A stretch of DNA of 64,000 bases from Hahella sp050299855 (GTDB taxonomy: Bacteria > Pseudomonadota > Gammaproteobacteria > Pseudomonadales > Oleiphilaceae), in contig JBNKWQ010000043.1 in NCBI GenBank assembly GCA_050299855.1, positions 1 through 64,000 of the forward strand, given 5' to 3'. The notes below the pieces were generated by a model. It searched no databases, was not told the origin of the DNA, and worked only from the letters and a program-made list of their open reading frames with translations. Below, in pieces: positions 55,520 through 64,000 of this stretch (its first letter is position 1; each line of letters opens with the position of its first letter). Made by a program: the position numbers and the translations under genes.

Positions 55520-56446
55520 ATGGAAACGAATTCAAACACCAAATCACTACGCATCTGCTTTATAGGCATGGGCGTTATGGGATTCCCCATGGCTGGGCAC
55601 CTGGCAAAGAATGGATTCCAAGTAACCGTTTATAATCGCTCCCCAGCTAAATCCGAACTTTGGTTTAAGCAACACAATGGTAAATTCATTCGCAAGCTCA
55701 AGGACGCAGCACAGTCAGATGTTGTGATTTCCTGCATAGGCAATGACGACGACCTGAAATCCACCTACCTTGGTGACGAAGGTCTGATTCACTTATTGCC
55801 AAAGGGAGCATTGATTATTGATCACACCACAGCCTCGGCAGAGGTTGCTCGCGAACTTCATGACTCAGCTATAGATAAGGGCATTGAGTTCATAGACGCA
55901 CCAGTTTCTGGTGGTCAGCAGGGAGCAGAAAATGGTGCTTTAACGATCATGTGCGGCGGCTCCGAAGCAGCCTTTGAGCGCGCCAAACCAATACTGGACG
56001 TTTATAGCAAAGCCTGTGCACTAATGGGTGAATCCGGCAGCGGACAGCTCACAAAAATGGCCAATCAGATCGCCATTGCCGGATTGGTCCAGGGGCTCTC
56101 TGAAGCACTTAATTTTGCCCAAATTTCCGGCCTCGACTGCCATAAAGTGGTAGAGGTGATCTCCAAAGGAGCAGCTCAGTCCTGGCAAATGGAAAACCGA
56201 CATAAAACCATGCTGGCCGATGAATATAACCACGGCTTTGCTGTCGACCATATGCGTAAAGATCTGGAAATATGTCTGCGAGAGGCTAATACGAAAGGTG
56301 CCCGTCTACCGGTCACAGCTTTGGTTGATCAATTCTACGGCGAAATTCAGGATCTTGGTGGTGGCCGCTGGGATACGTCCAGCCTGCTCAAACGACTACA
56401 ATGCTTCAGGCTGCTTGCACCGGTTGGTTCTGACGCTGAAGAATAG
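55520..56446 (+). CDS. NAD(P)-dependent beta-hydroxyacid dehydrogenase (3-hydroxyisobutyrate dehydrogenase family)
   Basis: A 308-residue oxidoreductase of the beta-hydroxyacid dehydrogenase family. The N-terminal Rossmann domain has ICFIGMGVMGFPMAGHLAKNG and the dinucleotide-specificity region VTVYNRSPAK; Asn-Arg-Ser here favours NADP, as in glyoxylate/succinic semialdehyde reductase-like members. The substrate loop FIDAPVSGGQQGAENGALTIMCGG and the catalytic Lys region GSGQLTKMANQ are typical. The all-helical C-terminal domain completes it. Exact substrate cannot be told: 3-hydroxyisobutyrate, tartronate semialdehyde and glyoxylate are all possible. Monocistronic, with a terminator on both sides. 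Confidence 0.9.
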   Translation: METNSNTKSLRICFIGMGVMGFPMAGHLAKNGFQVTVYNRSPAKSELWFKQHNGKFIRKLKDAAQSDVVISCIGNDDDLKSTYLGDEGLIHLLPKGALIIDHTTASAEVARELHDSAIDKGIEFIDAPVSGGQQGAENGALTIMCGGSEAAFERAKPILDVYSKACALMGESGSGQLTKMANQIAIAGLVQGLSEALNFAQISGLDCHKVVEVISKGAAQSWQMENRHKTMLADEYNHGFAVDHMRKDLEICLREANTKGARLPVTALVDQFYGEIQDLGGGRWDTSSLLKRLQCFRLLAPVGSDAEE

Positions 56447-56458
56447 TTCCCTCAAACT

Positions 56459-56491
56459 AAAAAAGCCTGTGTAATAAACACAGGCTTTATA
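56459..56491. terminator. Bidirectional terminator
   Basis: AAAAAGCCTGTG, seven-base loop, CACAGGCTTTAT. It serves the plus-strand dehydrogenase gene. On the minus strand it is followed by a T-run and lies about 80 bases past the topA stop, so it can also end topA. Confidence 0.85.
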
Positions 56492-56503
56492 GTCACTACG
56501 ACT

Positions 56504-56543
56504 TTTATTCCAACCTACTAGCCTTTATTCCTGCCTACCAGCC
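56504..56543. repeat. Imperfect 20-base tandem repeat
   Basis: TTTATTCCAACCTACTAGCC (56504-56523) is followed at once by TTTATTCCTGCCTACCAGCC (56524-56543), with three differences, then a more decayed third copy starting TTATTTGTACCC. Located between the terminator and the topA stop. Confidence 0.8.
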
Positions 56544-56571
56544 TTATTTGTACCCGCTAAAATTCATACTC

Positions 56572-59190
56572 TTACTTAGCCTTCTCAGTCCACTTACCAT
56601 CAGTGTAGAAAGCCGACCACCCCGTAGGTTTTCCCTCTTTTTCCGACATTACATACTGCTGCTTAGTTTTGCGACTAAAGCGAATAACTGCCGGGTTTCC
56701 ATCAGGATCCTTTTGAGGAGCTTTGAGCAAATAATGATACTTACTGTCAATTTCCTGCTTATGCGGGATTAGTTCGGACACCAAAGGAGCCCTTGTTTCT
56801 CTATTGCGAGGAAACTTGCTTGCCGCTAAAAATAAGCCTGAAGCCCCATCTCTAAGTACAAAAGTATCCTCAACTTTAGCACAAGCCAGCTCCGGCATGG
56901 CTACAGGATCCATCTTGGGAGGAGCCGGCTCGCCATTCTTGAGCAATTTACGGGTATTTTTACAAGTATCATTGGTGCAACCAAAATACTTGCCAAAACG
57001 ACCATTTTTCAACTGCATTTCAGAGCCGCATTTATCACACTCCAATACCGGACCGTCATACCCTTTCAGCTTAAACTGGCCTTTTTCAATTTCAAAACCA
57101 CCACAGTCAGGGTTATTACCACACACGTGCAACTTACGTGTATCGTCTATCAAATAACTGTCCATAGCGGTATCGCAAACTGGACAACGATGTTTTGCCC
57201 GCAAAGCATTAGCCTCTGCTTCATCGTCGTCAGCACTGATCACCTCATCGCCCGGCACCAGGTTAATAGTTGTTTTGCAACGCTCTTTTGGCGGTAAGGC
57301 ATAGCCGGAACAACCTAAAAAGACGCCGGTACTAGCCGTGCGTATCTGCATGGGTCTGGCGCAGGTTGGACAGGATATGTCTGTCTCCACCGCCTGATTC
57401 GCACGCATACCACCACCCTCAGCTTCAGCCTTTTCAAGCTTCTTGCTGAAGTCTGAGTAAAACTCATTCAGCACACGCTTCCAGTCATCGTCACCACTGG
57501 CAATCTCATCCAATTCCTCCTCCATTCTGGCTGTAAAGCCGTAGTCCATTAGTCCGGAAAAGGATTCATTCAAACGATCGGTAACAATATCGCCCATTTT
57601 TTCCGCATAAAACCGGCGACTGGCCAGTTTGACGTATCCACGCTCCTGAATTGTAGAAATAATGGCGGCGTAGGTGGACGGCCTGCCGATACCACGTTTT
57701 TCCAGCTCTTTAACTAAGGTTGCCTCAGTGTATCTCGGAGCAGGCTTGGTAAAATGCTGAGACGGATCCAGCTTGATCAGATCAAGAATGTCATTCACCT
57801 CAAACGGAGGCAACTCAACTTCATCGTCTTTCTTTGCCTGTGTCGGTAGAACTTTGAGGAAACCGTCAAACTGAATTAACCGCCCCCGTGTCCGCAGCTC
57901 GAAATCACCAGCAGCAATAGTTACGCTAGTGCTGATAAAGCGGGCATTTTCCATCTGACAGGCAACGAATTGACGCCAAATAAGGTCATAAAGCTTTTCT
58001 GCATCTTTTTCCAACCCTGATATCTGGCTTGCCAGAACATCTATATCCGAAGGACGAATCGCTTCGTGAGCCTCCTGAGCGCGCTCCTTACTGGAATAAG
58101 TCTTAGGCTCTGACGGTAGGTACTTGGCACCAAAGTGATCGCCAATATAATCCCGGCATGCCTGAACCGCATCTGCAGACAGATTGGTCGAATCCGTCCG
58201 CATATACGTGATATAACCGGCTTCATAAAGCCTCTGAGCCAGCATCATAGTTTTCTTGACGCTAAACCCCAGACGATTGCTGGCCGCCTGTTGTAGAGTT
58301 GAAGTAATAAAAGGTGCAGGTGTCTTAGTGGTTGATGGTTTGTCTTCCCGTTTGGCAACGCGGAAGTCCTGCTGCTCCAGCAGCGAAACCAATCTTTCAG
58401 TGTCGTCCTTATTGGTAGGACGGAAATTATTGCCCTGGTAGCGAACCACCTCAAACTTAGCCTGCTGCTTCAGCTTGGCCAGATAAGCATCCACCACCCA
58501 GAATTCTTCAGGATTAAAGGCTCTAATTTCCCTCTCACGCTCAACAATAAGCTTCACGGCCACAGACTGGACCCGTCCCGCCGAGAGACCACGCGCGATC
58601 TTTGCCCACAGCAGCGGTGACACCATGAAACCAACCACCCGGTCCAGGAAACGTCGTGCCTGCTGTGCGTTAACGCGATTAACATCCAACTCACCGGGTG
58701 TCTTAAAGGCATCCGAGATAGCTGTTTTGGTAATCTCGTTAAATACGACGCGGCGAAAACGACTCTCATCGCCGCCTATAGATTCCTTAAGGTGCCAGGC
58801 AATTGCCTCTCCTTCGCGGTCCAAATCCGTTGCGAGGAAGATCTGATCAGCAGATTTGGCGAGCCTCTTCAGCTCATCCACAACTTTCTCTTTGCCCGGA
58901 AGGATTTCATATCGAGCAACCCAGCCGTTCTCAGGATCGACACCCATACGGGCAACCAGTTGGTCGCGTGACCTGCGTCGCTTGATGGCTTCGCGCTCTT
59001 CCTGAGGAAGCTTACGTATTTTGGCAGCTTCTGCTGCACGCTCCTTCGGTGAACTTTTTTCGCCACTACCACTCGTCGGCAAATCGCGAATATGCCCAAC
59101 ACTGGACTTCACAATATACTCAGGCCCGAGATACTTATTGATCGTTTTAGCCTTGGCGGGGGACTCTACAATTACGAGCGATTTAGCCAT
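56572..59190 (-). CDS. topA: DNA topoisomerase I
   Basis: An 872-residue type IA topoisomerase that relaxes negative supercoils. The N-terminal TOPRIM domain has SLVIVESPAKAKTINKYLG and DLDREGEAIAWHL (metal-binding Asp residues). The active-site Tyr lies in GYITYMRTDSTNLS near residue 328. The C-terminal part carries Cys-rich zinc-binding repeats (CPTCARPM, CPVCDTAM, CDKCGSEM starts, about residues 600-740) and a basic end. Length matches E. coli TopA (865). Transcribed alone, between a dehydrogenase and fadA; topA next to fadBA is also found in Pseudomonas. Confidence 0.97.
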   Translation of the reverse strand: MAKSLVIVESPAKAKTINKYLGPEYIVKSSVGHIRDLPTSGSGEKSSPKERAAEAAKIRKLPQEEREAIKRRRSRDQLVARMGVDPENGWVARYEILPGKEKVVDELKRLAKSADQIFLATDLDREGEAIAWHLKESIGGDESRFRRVVFNEITKTAISDAFKTPGELDVNRVNAQQARRFLDRVVGFMVSPLLWAKIARGLSAGRVQSVAVKLIVEREREIRAFNPEEFWVVDAYLAKLKQQAKFEVVRYQGNNFRPTNKDDTERLVSLLEQQDFRVAKREDKPSTTKTPAPFITSTLQQAASNRLGFSVKKTMMLAQRLYEAGYITYMRTDSTNLSADAVQACRDYIGDHFGAKYLPSEPKTYSSKERAQEAHEAIRPSDIDVLASQISGLEKDAEKLYDLIWRQFVACQMENARFISTSVTIAAGDFELRTRGRLIQFDGFLKVLPTQAKKDDEVELPPFEVNDILDLIKLDPSQHFTKPAPRYTEATLVKELEKRGIGRPSTYAAIISTIQERGYVKLASRRFYAEKMGDIVTDRLNESFSGLMDYGFTARMEEELDEIASGDDDWKRVLNEFYSDFSKKLEKAEAEGGGMRANQAVETDISCPTCARPMQIRTASTGVFLGCSGYALPPKERCKTTINLVPGDEVISADDDEAEANALRAKHRCPVCDTAMDSYLIDDTRKLHVCGNNPDCGGFEIEKGQFKLKGYDGPVLECDKCGSEMQLKNGRFGKYFGCTNDTCKNTRKLLKNGEPAPPKMDPVAMPELACAKVEDTFVLRDGASGLFLAASKFPRNRETRAPLVSELIPHKQEIDSKYHYLLKAPQKDPDGNPAVIRFSRKTKQQYVMSEKEGKPTGWSAFYTDGKWTEKAK

Positions 59191-59422
59191 AACAAGTGGT
59201 TCTTAACTCCGGATTTCAAATAGCGGTCATATATAAGTGGTTGTTAACAGCGGGTCAAGTCATTCAGATTAAATGCCCATTATTCGCCCCTTTTATCTCA
59301 AAACAGACGGCTGGCAACCTGTAACTTCTACCCGAATAACCACTCTGGTTATAATAATTCTGGGCTATTAGTAACAAAACTCCGTTATAAAACCTATACT
59401 TTTCTGAATCTTGTTAGACTTA

Positions 59423-59632
59423 ATGTTGAAAAGTCAGGCTCTCAGGGCAACAGTTATCGTCTTGTTATTACTGTTTTTAATTGGTTATCCTGAACATCTC
59501 CAGCGAACAATCAAACTCGACAAATCCAATGAAGCATCTCGAATGCTCTATGACAACATAGCTTACCCGGGCACAAGAACTCAAATATGGACAAATCAAC
59601 AACCAAAACAAAAGGCATTCGCTAGGCTATAA
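59423..59632 (+). CDS. Doubtful small membrane-anchored protein
   Basis: A 69-codon frame from the ATG at 59423 (a TTG at 59411 is also possible). It has one strong hydrophobic stretch at about residues 8-22 (rich in Leu, Val and Ile) followed by a polar tail with Lys, Asp and Asn. It resembles a small exported or anchored protein but has no recognised family, no good ribosome binding site and AT-rich sequence that makes chance frames likely. Listed because nothing else occupies this 700-base gap. Confidence 0.25.
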   Translation: MLKSQALRATVIVLLLLFLIGYPEHLQRTIKLDKSNEASRMLYDNIAYPGTRTQIWTNQQPKQKAFARL

Positions 59633-59633
59633 T

Positions 59634-59668
59634 CCAATATAAGTAAGCTACCCAATATAAGTAGGCTA
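59634..59668. repeat. 17-base direct repeat
   Basis: CCAATATAAGTAAGCTA (59634-59650) and CCAATATAAGTAGGCTA (59652-59668) differ at one base and are one base apart. Confidence 0.85.
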
Positions 59669-59850
59669 GAGAGGCACTAAAGCGGACTAGAGGGAACTAT
59701 CTGAAAAAATGAATACATCCGCGACATAGCTGACAAAATGGAGAAACTGGAAAAAGAAAAATCTGATCATACCGGAGGACTAAAAGAAGACGTCACAAGT
59801 CGGCGCAATATTCAAAACTCTCCGAAGATCAGACCTGCTGGAATAAATTT

Positions 59851-59882
59851 AAAAAAATCCCCGCATATAGCGGGGATTTTTT
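59851..59882. terminator. Terminator of fadBA
   Basis: AATCCCCGC, ATATA loop, GCGGGGATT, flanked by A7 on the left and T6 on the right. On the minus strand it stands 12 bases past the fadA stop and is a textbook rho-independent terminator; it would also work on the plus strand. Confidence 0.9.
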
Positions 59883-59893
59883 CAGGGTCCGAC

Positions 59894-61069
59894 TTAGAGT
59901 CTTTCCCACACAGTAGCAATACCCTGGCCCAAACCGATACACATGGTTGAAACGCCGAAAGTACCACCCTTGGCTTCAAGCACGTTCAGCAGAGTTGTGG
60001 ATATACGAGCACCGGAACAACCCAGAGGGTGACCCAACGCAATAGCACCGCCGTTCAGGTTAACCTTTTCGTCCATCACATCCGTCAGTTTCAGATCTTT
60101 GATAACTGGCAGAGACTGAGCAGCAAAGGCCTCATTCAACTCCCAGTAATCAATATCTTCTACTTTCAAGCCAGCACGCTTCAGTGCTTTCTTGGTGGCT
60201 GGTACAGGGCCGTATCCCATAATCGCAGGATCACAACCAGCTACAGCCATTGAACGAATGCGAGCTCTAGGCGTCAGCCCCAGCGCTTCTGCGCGCTCTG
60301 CTGACATGAGCAACATAGCTGCAGCACCATCAGTTAATTGCGAAGAAGTACCCGCAGTTACTGTGCCACTCTTCGGATCGAACGCCGGACGCAATTGACC
60401 CAGGCTTTCCGCAGTGGTTTCCGGACGAATGGTTTCGTCGTTTTCAATCAGGGCAGCAAAACCATTATCGTCATGGCCGTGAATAGGAACGATTTCATTC
60501 TTGAACCGACCTTCCAATGTAGCTTCGTGAGCCAAACGATGAGAGCGGGCGCCGAACTCGTCCTGCTGTTGACGCGAAATACCGTGCATTTTCGCTAGCA
60601 TTTCAGCCGTCAGACCCATCATGTTGGACGCTTTAGCCGTATATTTACTGGAGGCTGGGTTGTGATCAAAGCCTTGAGTCATAGGTACGTGCCCCATGTG
60701 CTCAACACCACCTACCACAAACACTTCGCCATTGTTGGTCATGATTGCCTGTGCAGCCGTATGTATAGCCGTCATCGCAGAACCACACAGTCGGTTAACA
60801 GTTTGAGCCGCCGCAGTGTGAGGAACTTGCGTCAGCAGAGAAATCTGCCGAGCAACGTTGAAACCCTGCTCCAAGGTCTGGTTTACACAACCCCAGATAA
60901 GATCTTCAACTTCTACAGGATTAAGATTTTGGTTACGTTCAAACAGCGCATCGATCAAGGCTGCTGACAGTGTTTCAGCTCGCACATTGCGGAAACAGCC
61001 CGCTTTGGCACGTCCCATCGGGGAGCGTACGCAATCGATGACGACGACGTCTCTTGGATTCAGACTCAT
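59894..61069 (-). CDS. fadA: 3-ketoacyl-CoA thiolase (beta subunit of fatty acid oxidation complex)
   Basis: A 391-residue thiolase that cleaves 3-ketoacyl-CoA into acetyl-CoA and a shortened acyl-CoA. The nucleophile Cys 95 lies in VNRLCGSAMTA. The His of GGAIALGHPLGCSGAR and the Cys of STMCIGLGQG complete the active site. Forms an alpha2-beta2 complex with FadB, whose gene ends 34 bases upstream. Length is as in E. coli (387) and Pseudomonas (391). Confidence 0.96.
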   Translation of the reverse strand: MSLNPRDVVVIDCVRSPMGRAKAGCFRNVRAETLSAALIDALFERNQNLNPVEVEDLIWGCVNQTLEQGFNVARQISLLTQVPHTAAAQTVNRLCGSAMTAIHTAAQAIMTNNGEVFVVGGVEHMGHVPMTQGFDHNPASSKYTAKASNMMGLTAEMLAKMHGISRQQQDEFGARSHRLAHEATLEGRFKNEIVPIHGHDDNGFAALIENDETIRPETTAESLGQLRPAFDPKSGTVTAGTSSQLTDGAAAMLLMSAERAEALGLTPRARIRSMAVAGCDPAIMGYGPVPATKKALKRAGLKVEDIDYWELNEAFAAQSLPVIKDLKLTDVMDEKVNLNGGAIALGHPLGCSGARISTTLLNVLEAKGGTFGVSTMCIGLGQGIATVWERL

Positions 61070-61103
61070 ATTTTTTTCTCCGTCATGAATTCTCGATCAG
61101 CAA

Positions 61104-63251
61104 TTAGCCGAAATACTTCTTGCCAGATTTAGCCATTTCACGCATACCCTCAGTTGGGTGGTACAGAGGCCCAAGATCCGCATACTTGTCAGCGATCTTA
61201 CAGAACTCTTCCACACCAATTGAATCGATATAGCGCAATGCACCACCGCGGAACGGAGGGAATCCAATCCCAAAGATCAGACCCATATCAGCTTCAGTGG
61301 CAGACTCGACAATGCCGTCTTCCAGACAACGAACAGTTTCAATGCACAGTGGCACCATCATACGCTCGATGATTTCATCATCAGAGAAGTCTTTTGCTTC
61401 GCTTTGAACAGACTTGATCAGTGCTTCTACTGCAGAATCGACAACCTTCTTCTGTTTGCCTTTTCTATCCAGTTCGTAAGCATAAAAGCCTTTGTCGTTT
61501 TTCTGACCCAGACGCTCTACTTCGAACATTGCTTCAACGGCAGTTTTCTCGTCGTACTTCATACGATCGGGGAAACCTTCTGCCATTACGTCGCCAGCGT
61601 GCTTAGCGGTATCCATACCCACAACGTCCAGAAGATAAGCAGGACCCATAGGCCATCCGAAACGCTCCATAACCTTGTCGACTTTCTGATAATCCGCACC
61701 ATCGCGGACCAACAGGTTGAAGCCACCGAAATATGGGAACAGGATGCGGTTTACCAGGAATCCGGGGCAGTCATTAACCACGACCGGCGTTTTGCCCATG
61801 GCTTTAGCGTATGCAACAGTGGTCGCAACTGCTCTCTCGCTGGTTTTCTCACCACGGATAACTTCTACCAAAGGCATCATGTGCACAGGATTAAAAAAGT
61901 GCATACCGCAGAAGTTTTCAGGACGCTTGAGATTCTTGGCCAGACGGTTGATAGAGATAGTCGAAGTGTTGGATGTCAGGATAGTATCCTCACGCACCAT
62001 ATCTTCCACTTCACACAATACGATGTCTTTAACTTTGGGATTTTCAACAACAGCTTCAACCACTAGGTCGACGCCTTTGAAATCACCGTAGCTAAGCGCA
62101 GGAGTAATGGCATTCAATACGTCTGCCATTTGGTCGGCTTTCATACGACCTTTTTCTACACGCTTGGTAAGGAGTTTTTTAGCTTCTTTCAAGCCCAGCT
62201 CGATACCCGCAGGCGCGATATCTTTCATGATGATGGGCGTTCCTTTCAGCGCAGACTGATAGGCTACACCACCACCCATAATACCCGCACCCAACACTGC
62301 AGCCAGTTTGACAGGGCTTGCAAGGGGTTCAAGTTCCTTGGCTTTTTTCTTGAGTTCCTGATCATTCAGGAAAAGGCCTACAAGGCTGGCTGCAACCGGA
62401 GTTTTCGCCATTTTGGCAAAACCTTTGGCTTCTACTTCCAGGGCCTTGTCGCGAGTCATACCCGCATGCTTCTGCATTACTTTGATAGCTTCAACAGGAG
62501 CTGGATAGTTCTTACCTGCCTGACCGGCAACAAAACCTTTGGCGGTTTCGAAAGCCATCATGCTTTCCATCGCATTCAGCTTCAATTTGCCTTTCTTCTC
62601 TTCGCGACGGGCCAGATAGTCGAACTTGCCGTCAATCGCCTGCTTCAACAGGGCAACAGAGGCATCCATCAATTGGTCTGGACCAACCACGGCATCCACA
62701 GCACCCTCTTTAAGGGCCTGGGCGGGCTTTTTCTCGCCGCCGGCACAGATCCACTCGATCGCGTAATCCGCACCAATCAGCCTTGGCAGACGTACGGTTC
62801 CACCGAAGCCTGGGAATATACCCAGTTTTACTTCTGGCAGGCCGACTTTAGCCGCAGTGGACATCACACGGTAATCGGTCGCGAGACACATCTCCATGCC
62901 GCCCCCCAAAGCAATACCGTTGATCGCTGTCACTGAAGGAAATGGCAAATCTTCAATGTCAGAAAAAATCTGGTTAGCGTAGAGGTTATTGGCGACGAGT
63001 TCTTCTTCAGGACCGGCGAACAGGTCCTGGAACTCGGTGATATCAGCACCAACGATAAAGCAATCTTTGCTGCTTGTAACGACGAGACCTTTCAGGTCTT
63101 GTGCTTTAAGTTTGTCGGTCGCTTGACGCAATTCTTCTAGCGTCAGACGATTGAATTTGTTAACAGACTCGCCTTGCAAATCGAAGGTTAGTACCGCGAT
63201 ACCATCTTCGATCTCTTTGACTGTGATGGCTTTACCTTCGTAAATCATCAA
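61104..63251 (-). CDS. fadB: Fatty acid oxidation complex subunit alpha
   Basis: A 715-residue multifunctional enzyme. The N-terminal enoyl-CoA hydratase/isomerase domain (about 1-190) has the oxyanion loops SSKDCFIVGADITEF and INGIALGGGMEMCLATDYRV. The C-terminal 3-hydroxyacyl-CoA dehydrogenase (about 310-700) has the NAD motif AAVLGAGIMGGGVAY, the catalytic HFFNPVHMMPLVEVI and NDCPGFLVNRILFPY. The length equals the Pseudomonas FadB. The chain begins Met-Met; either ATG could be used. First gene of fadBA, with a perfect inverted repeat 50 bases upstream that may be its operator. Confidence 0.97.
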   Translation of the reverse strand: MMIYEGKAITVKEIEDGIAVLTFDLQGESVNKFNRLTLEELRQATDKLKAQDLKGLVVTSSKDCFIVGADITEFQDLFAGPEEELVANNLYANQIFSDIEDLPFPSVTAINGIALGGGMEMCLATDYRVMSTAAKVGLPEVKLGIFPGFGGTVRLPRLIGADYAIEWICAGGEKKPAQALKEGAVDAVVGPDQLMDASVALLKQAIDGKFDYLARREEKKGKLKLNAMESMMAFETAKGFVAGQAGKNYPAPVEAIKVMQKHAGMTRDKALEVEAKGFAKMAKTPVAASLVGLFLNDQELKKKAKELEPLASPVKLAAVLGAGIMGGGVAYQSALKGTPIIMKDIAPAGIELGLKEAKKLLTKRVEKGRMKADQMADVLNAITPALSYGDFKGVDLVVEAVVENPKVKDIVLCEVEDMVREDTILTSNTSTISINRLAKNLKRPENFCGMHFFNPVHMMPLVEVIRGEKTSERAVATTVAYAKAMGKTPVVVNDCPGFLVNRILFPYFGGFNLLVRDGADYQKVDKVMERFGWPMGPAYLLDVVGMDTAKHAGDVMAEGFPDRMKYDEKTAVEAMFEVERLGQKNDKGFYAYELDRKGKQKKVVDSAVEALIKSVQSEAKDFSDDEIIERMMVPLCIETVRCLEDGIVESATEADMGLIFGIGFPPFRGGALRYIDSIGVEEFCKIADKYADLGPLYHPTEGMREMAKSGKKYFG

Positions 63252-63770
63252 AGGATCTCCAAGCGTTGATTAGCACTGATTTTTTTATATGCCGTGGTAT
63301 CTGAAACAGTGAAGTTTCAGCTCCCGACTCCGATCAACTGACTCGTAGAATTTGCTCCCGTTTTACTGCTCGAGATTAAAAATTCATACGCTCGTTTGAA
63401 TTGGTATGCGACAACATGGATAAATTTGTTTCGTTTGTCAATTTTTTCTCGTAGTCAAAAATGCAAATGAAGCCCATCCATCCCCTGAATACAGGCTGAA
63501 ACGGAACATTTACCATAGAATTATCAAAACATTAGGCTATCATTCTAATAGCACGTTCAGGTTCGGGCTTAATTGGAGTTTTCATTTACCCCCCGATTAT
63601 CTATGATTATGGCCGCTTTGAGCTTCAGTGAATTTATAAGCCAGCAATACCCTCACTGATAAAACAATATGCTGGTTTAGCTCATTAACCGATGCTTTTA
63701 GCCCAATAATAAAACAGTAGTTATAAATCGATCTCGATTAAGACGAGACACTCCATGGGAGAGCGAATTT
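63252..63770. promoter_or_regulatory. Divergent intergenic region, fadB / exported protein gene
   Basis: About 520 bases. Besides the inverted repeat at 63301, it has AT-rich promoter-like sequence and a GGGAGAG ribosome binding site (63757-63763) for the plus-strand gene. No other gene or RNA structure recognised. Confidence 0.4.
63301..63320. promoter_or_regulatory. Candidate operator of fadBA
   Basis: CTGAAAC (63301-63307) and GTTTCAG (63314-63320) form a perfect 7-base inverted repeat with six bases between, 50 bases upstream of the fadB start. It recalls the GAAAC...GTTTC half-sites of the Pseudomonas fatty-acid regulator PsrA, although the spacing is longer than the N2-4 I know for PsrA. 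The regulator itself is not in the window. Confidence 0.45.
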
Positions 63771-64000
63771 ATGGATTTTTCGGTACACGACCGATATCTA
63801 AAGGTTGCAGGACTCTTTCTGAGTCTTGTTTTGATCGCCCCATTTGCACAAGCACTTTCAGCAGAGCAGGCCAAACCAATTCTGGGACAGCTACATAGAG
63901 TCCAAATTAACGCCTATCAGGCAATTAACGCCTATTACAATTTCAGCCTTAACCCTGGCGATAAAGAAATCCATATCGAGATCAACAAAGAAATGGACGA
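63771..64000 (+). CDS. Exported protein, N-terminal part (cut by window end)
   Basis: The first 76 codons of a protein that runs off the window. AGAG lies upstream of the ATG. A basic start, a hydrophobic stretch (about residues 11-26) and an A-Q-A/L-S-A boundary form a clear signal peptide cleaved near residue 27-30. The mature part begins EQAKPILGQLHRVQ and looks helical and polar. I do not recognise a family from this piece. It is transcribed away from fadBA; in Pseudomonas an uncharacterised exported protein lies at a similar place. Confidence 0.75.
   Translation, partial: MDFSVHDRYLKVAGLFLSLVLIAPFAQALSAEQAKPILGQLHRVQINAYQAINAYYNFSLNPGDKEIHIEINKEMD

Larger units (their letters stand above)
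59191..59893. other. topA-fadA spacer, mostly non-coding
   Basis: About 700 AT-rich bases. It holds the topA promoter region, a doubtful small frame (59423-59632), a 17-base direct repeat (59634-59668) and the fadA terminator (59851-59882). Pseudomonas genomes carry a DUF1653 gene at about this place; no such gene is visible here. The frame at 59738-59950 runs through the terminator into fadA and is not real. Confidence 0.5.

Noticed and set aside
59738..59950. A 70-codon frame before fadA
   Set aside because: It runs through the fadA terminator and into the end of fadA.
62130..62936. A 268-codon frame antisense to fadB
   Set aside because: Mirror frame of a complete, well-conserved gene.
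1..64000. tRNA, rRNA and CRISPR arrays
   Set aside because: No cloverleaf with a CCA end, no rRNA-like conserved blocks and no regularly spaced repeats were seen.

Overview
The window reads as about 64 kb of chromosome from a gammaproteobacterium of the Pseudomonadales/Oceanospirillales type. Three things support this. The gene order gntR-smc-zipA-ligA, the order gltA | sdhCDAB-sucAB-lpd-sucCD, and topA next to fadA-fadB all match what is known from Pseudomonas-like genomes. The long NAD-dependent glutamate dehydrogenase (about 1620 residues) and the long form of TrpS also fit. The genus cannot be named from sequence alone. No rRNA, tRNA, CRISPR array or phage module was seen.

Layout. (1) 1-1.9 kb is an accessory scar: the 3' end of an IS transposase, then two small lower-GC orphan genes, each followed by an imperfect attC-like palindrome, so possibly integron-type cassettes. 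(2) 1.9-8.3 kb, minus strand: a YhiN-family flavoprotein, DUF2835 and the giant glutamate dehydrogenase. (3) 8.8-16.0 kb, plus strand: a tight moxR-DUF58-DUF4381-VWA-VWA/TPR-BatD operon (Bat/aerotolerance type), followed by a stretch with a long inverted repeat that may be a structured RNA. (4) 16.5-25.9 kb, mixed: two stand-alone periplasmic solute-binding proteins around bioA and DUF2788; yaaA with a glutaredoxin-like gene; a protein with a textbook MshEN-type c-di-GMP-binding motif joined to a membrane segment; then ppi-mnmC-CBS. (5) 25.9-28.5 kb: a large Calx-beta lipoprotein. (6) 28.7-36.5 kb, minus strand: ligA, zipA, smc and a GntR/FCD regulator, with a GGDEF diguanylate cyclase transcribed away from it. 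(7) 38.2-42.1 kb, minus strand: trpS-scpA-scpB-rluB. (8) 42.3-55.4 kb: the TCA-cycle supercluster, with gltA divergent. (9) 55.5-64 kb: a beta-hydroxyacid dehydrogenase, topA, fadA-fadB and the start of an exported protein cut by the window edge.

How the genes work together. The TCA block encodes citrate synthase, 2-oxoglutarate dehydrogenase (E1, E2, E3), succinyl-CoA synthetase and succinate dehydrogenase. The glutamate dehydrogenase feeds 2-oxoglutarate into it and fadBA feeds acetyl-CoA. SMC-ScpA-ScpB (chromosome condensation), ZipA (division), LigA and TopA form a chromosome and cell-cycle set. Two proteins point to c-di-GMP signalling: a diguanylate cyclase with an intact inhibitory site, and the MshEN-membrane protein, which I regard as the most interesting gene in the window.

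Limits: all functions come from reading motifs and general family knowledge without any search. RNA, operator and attC calls are tentative.
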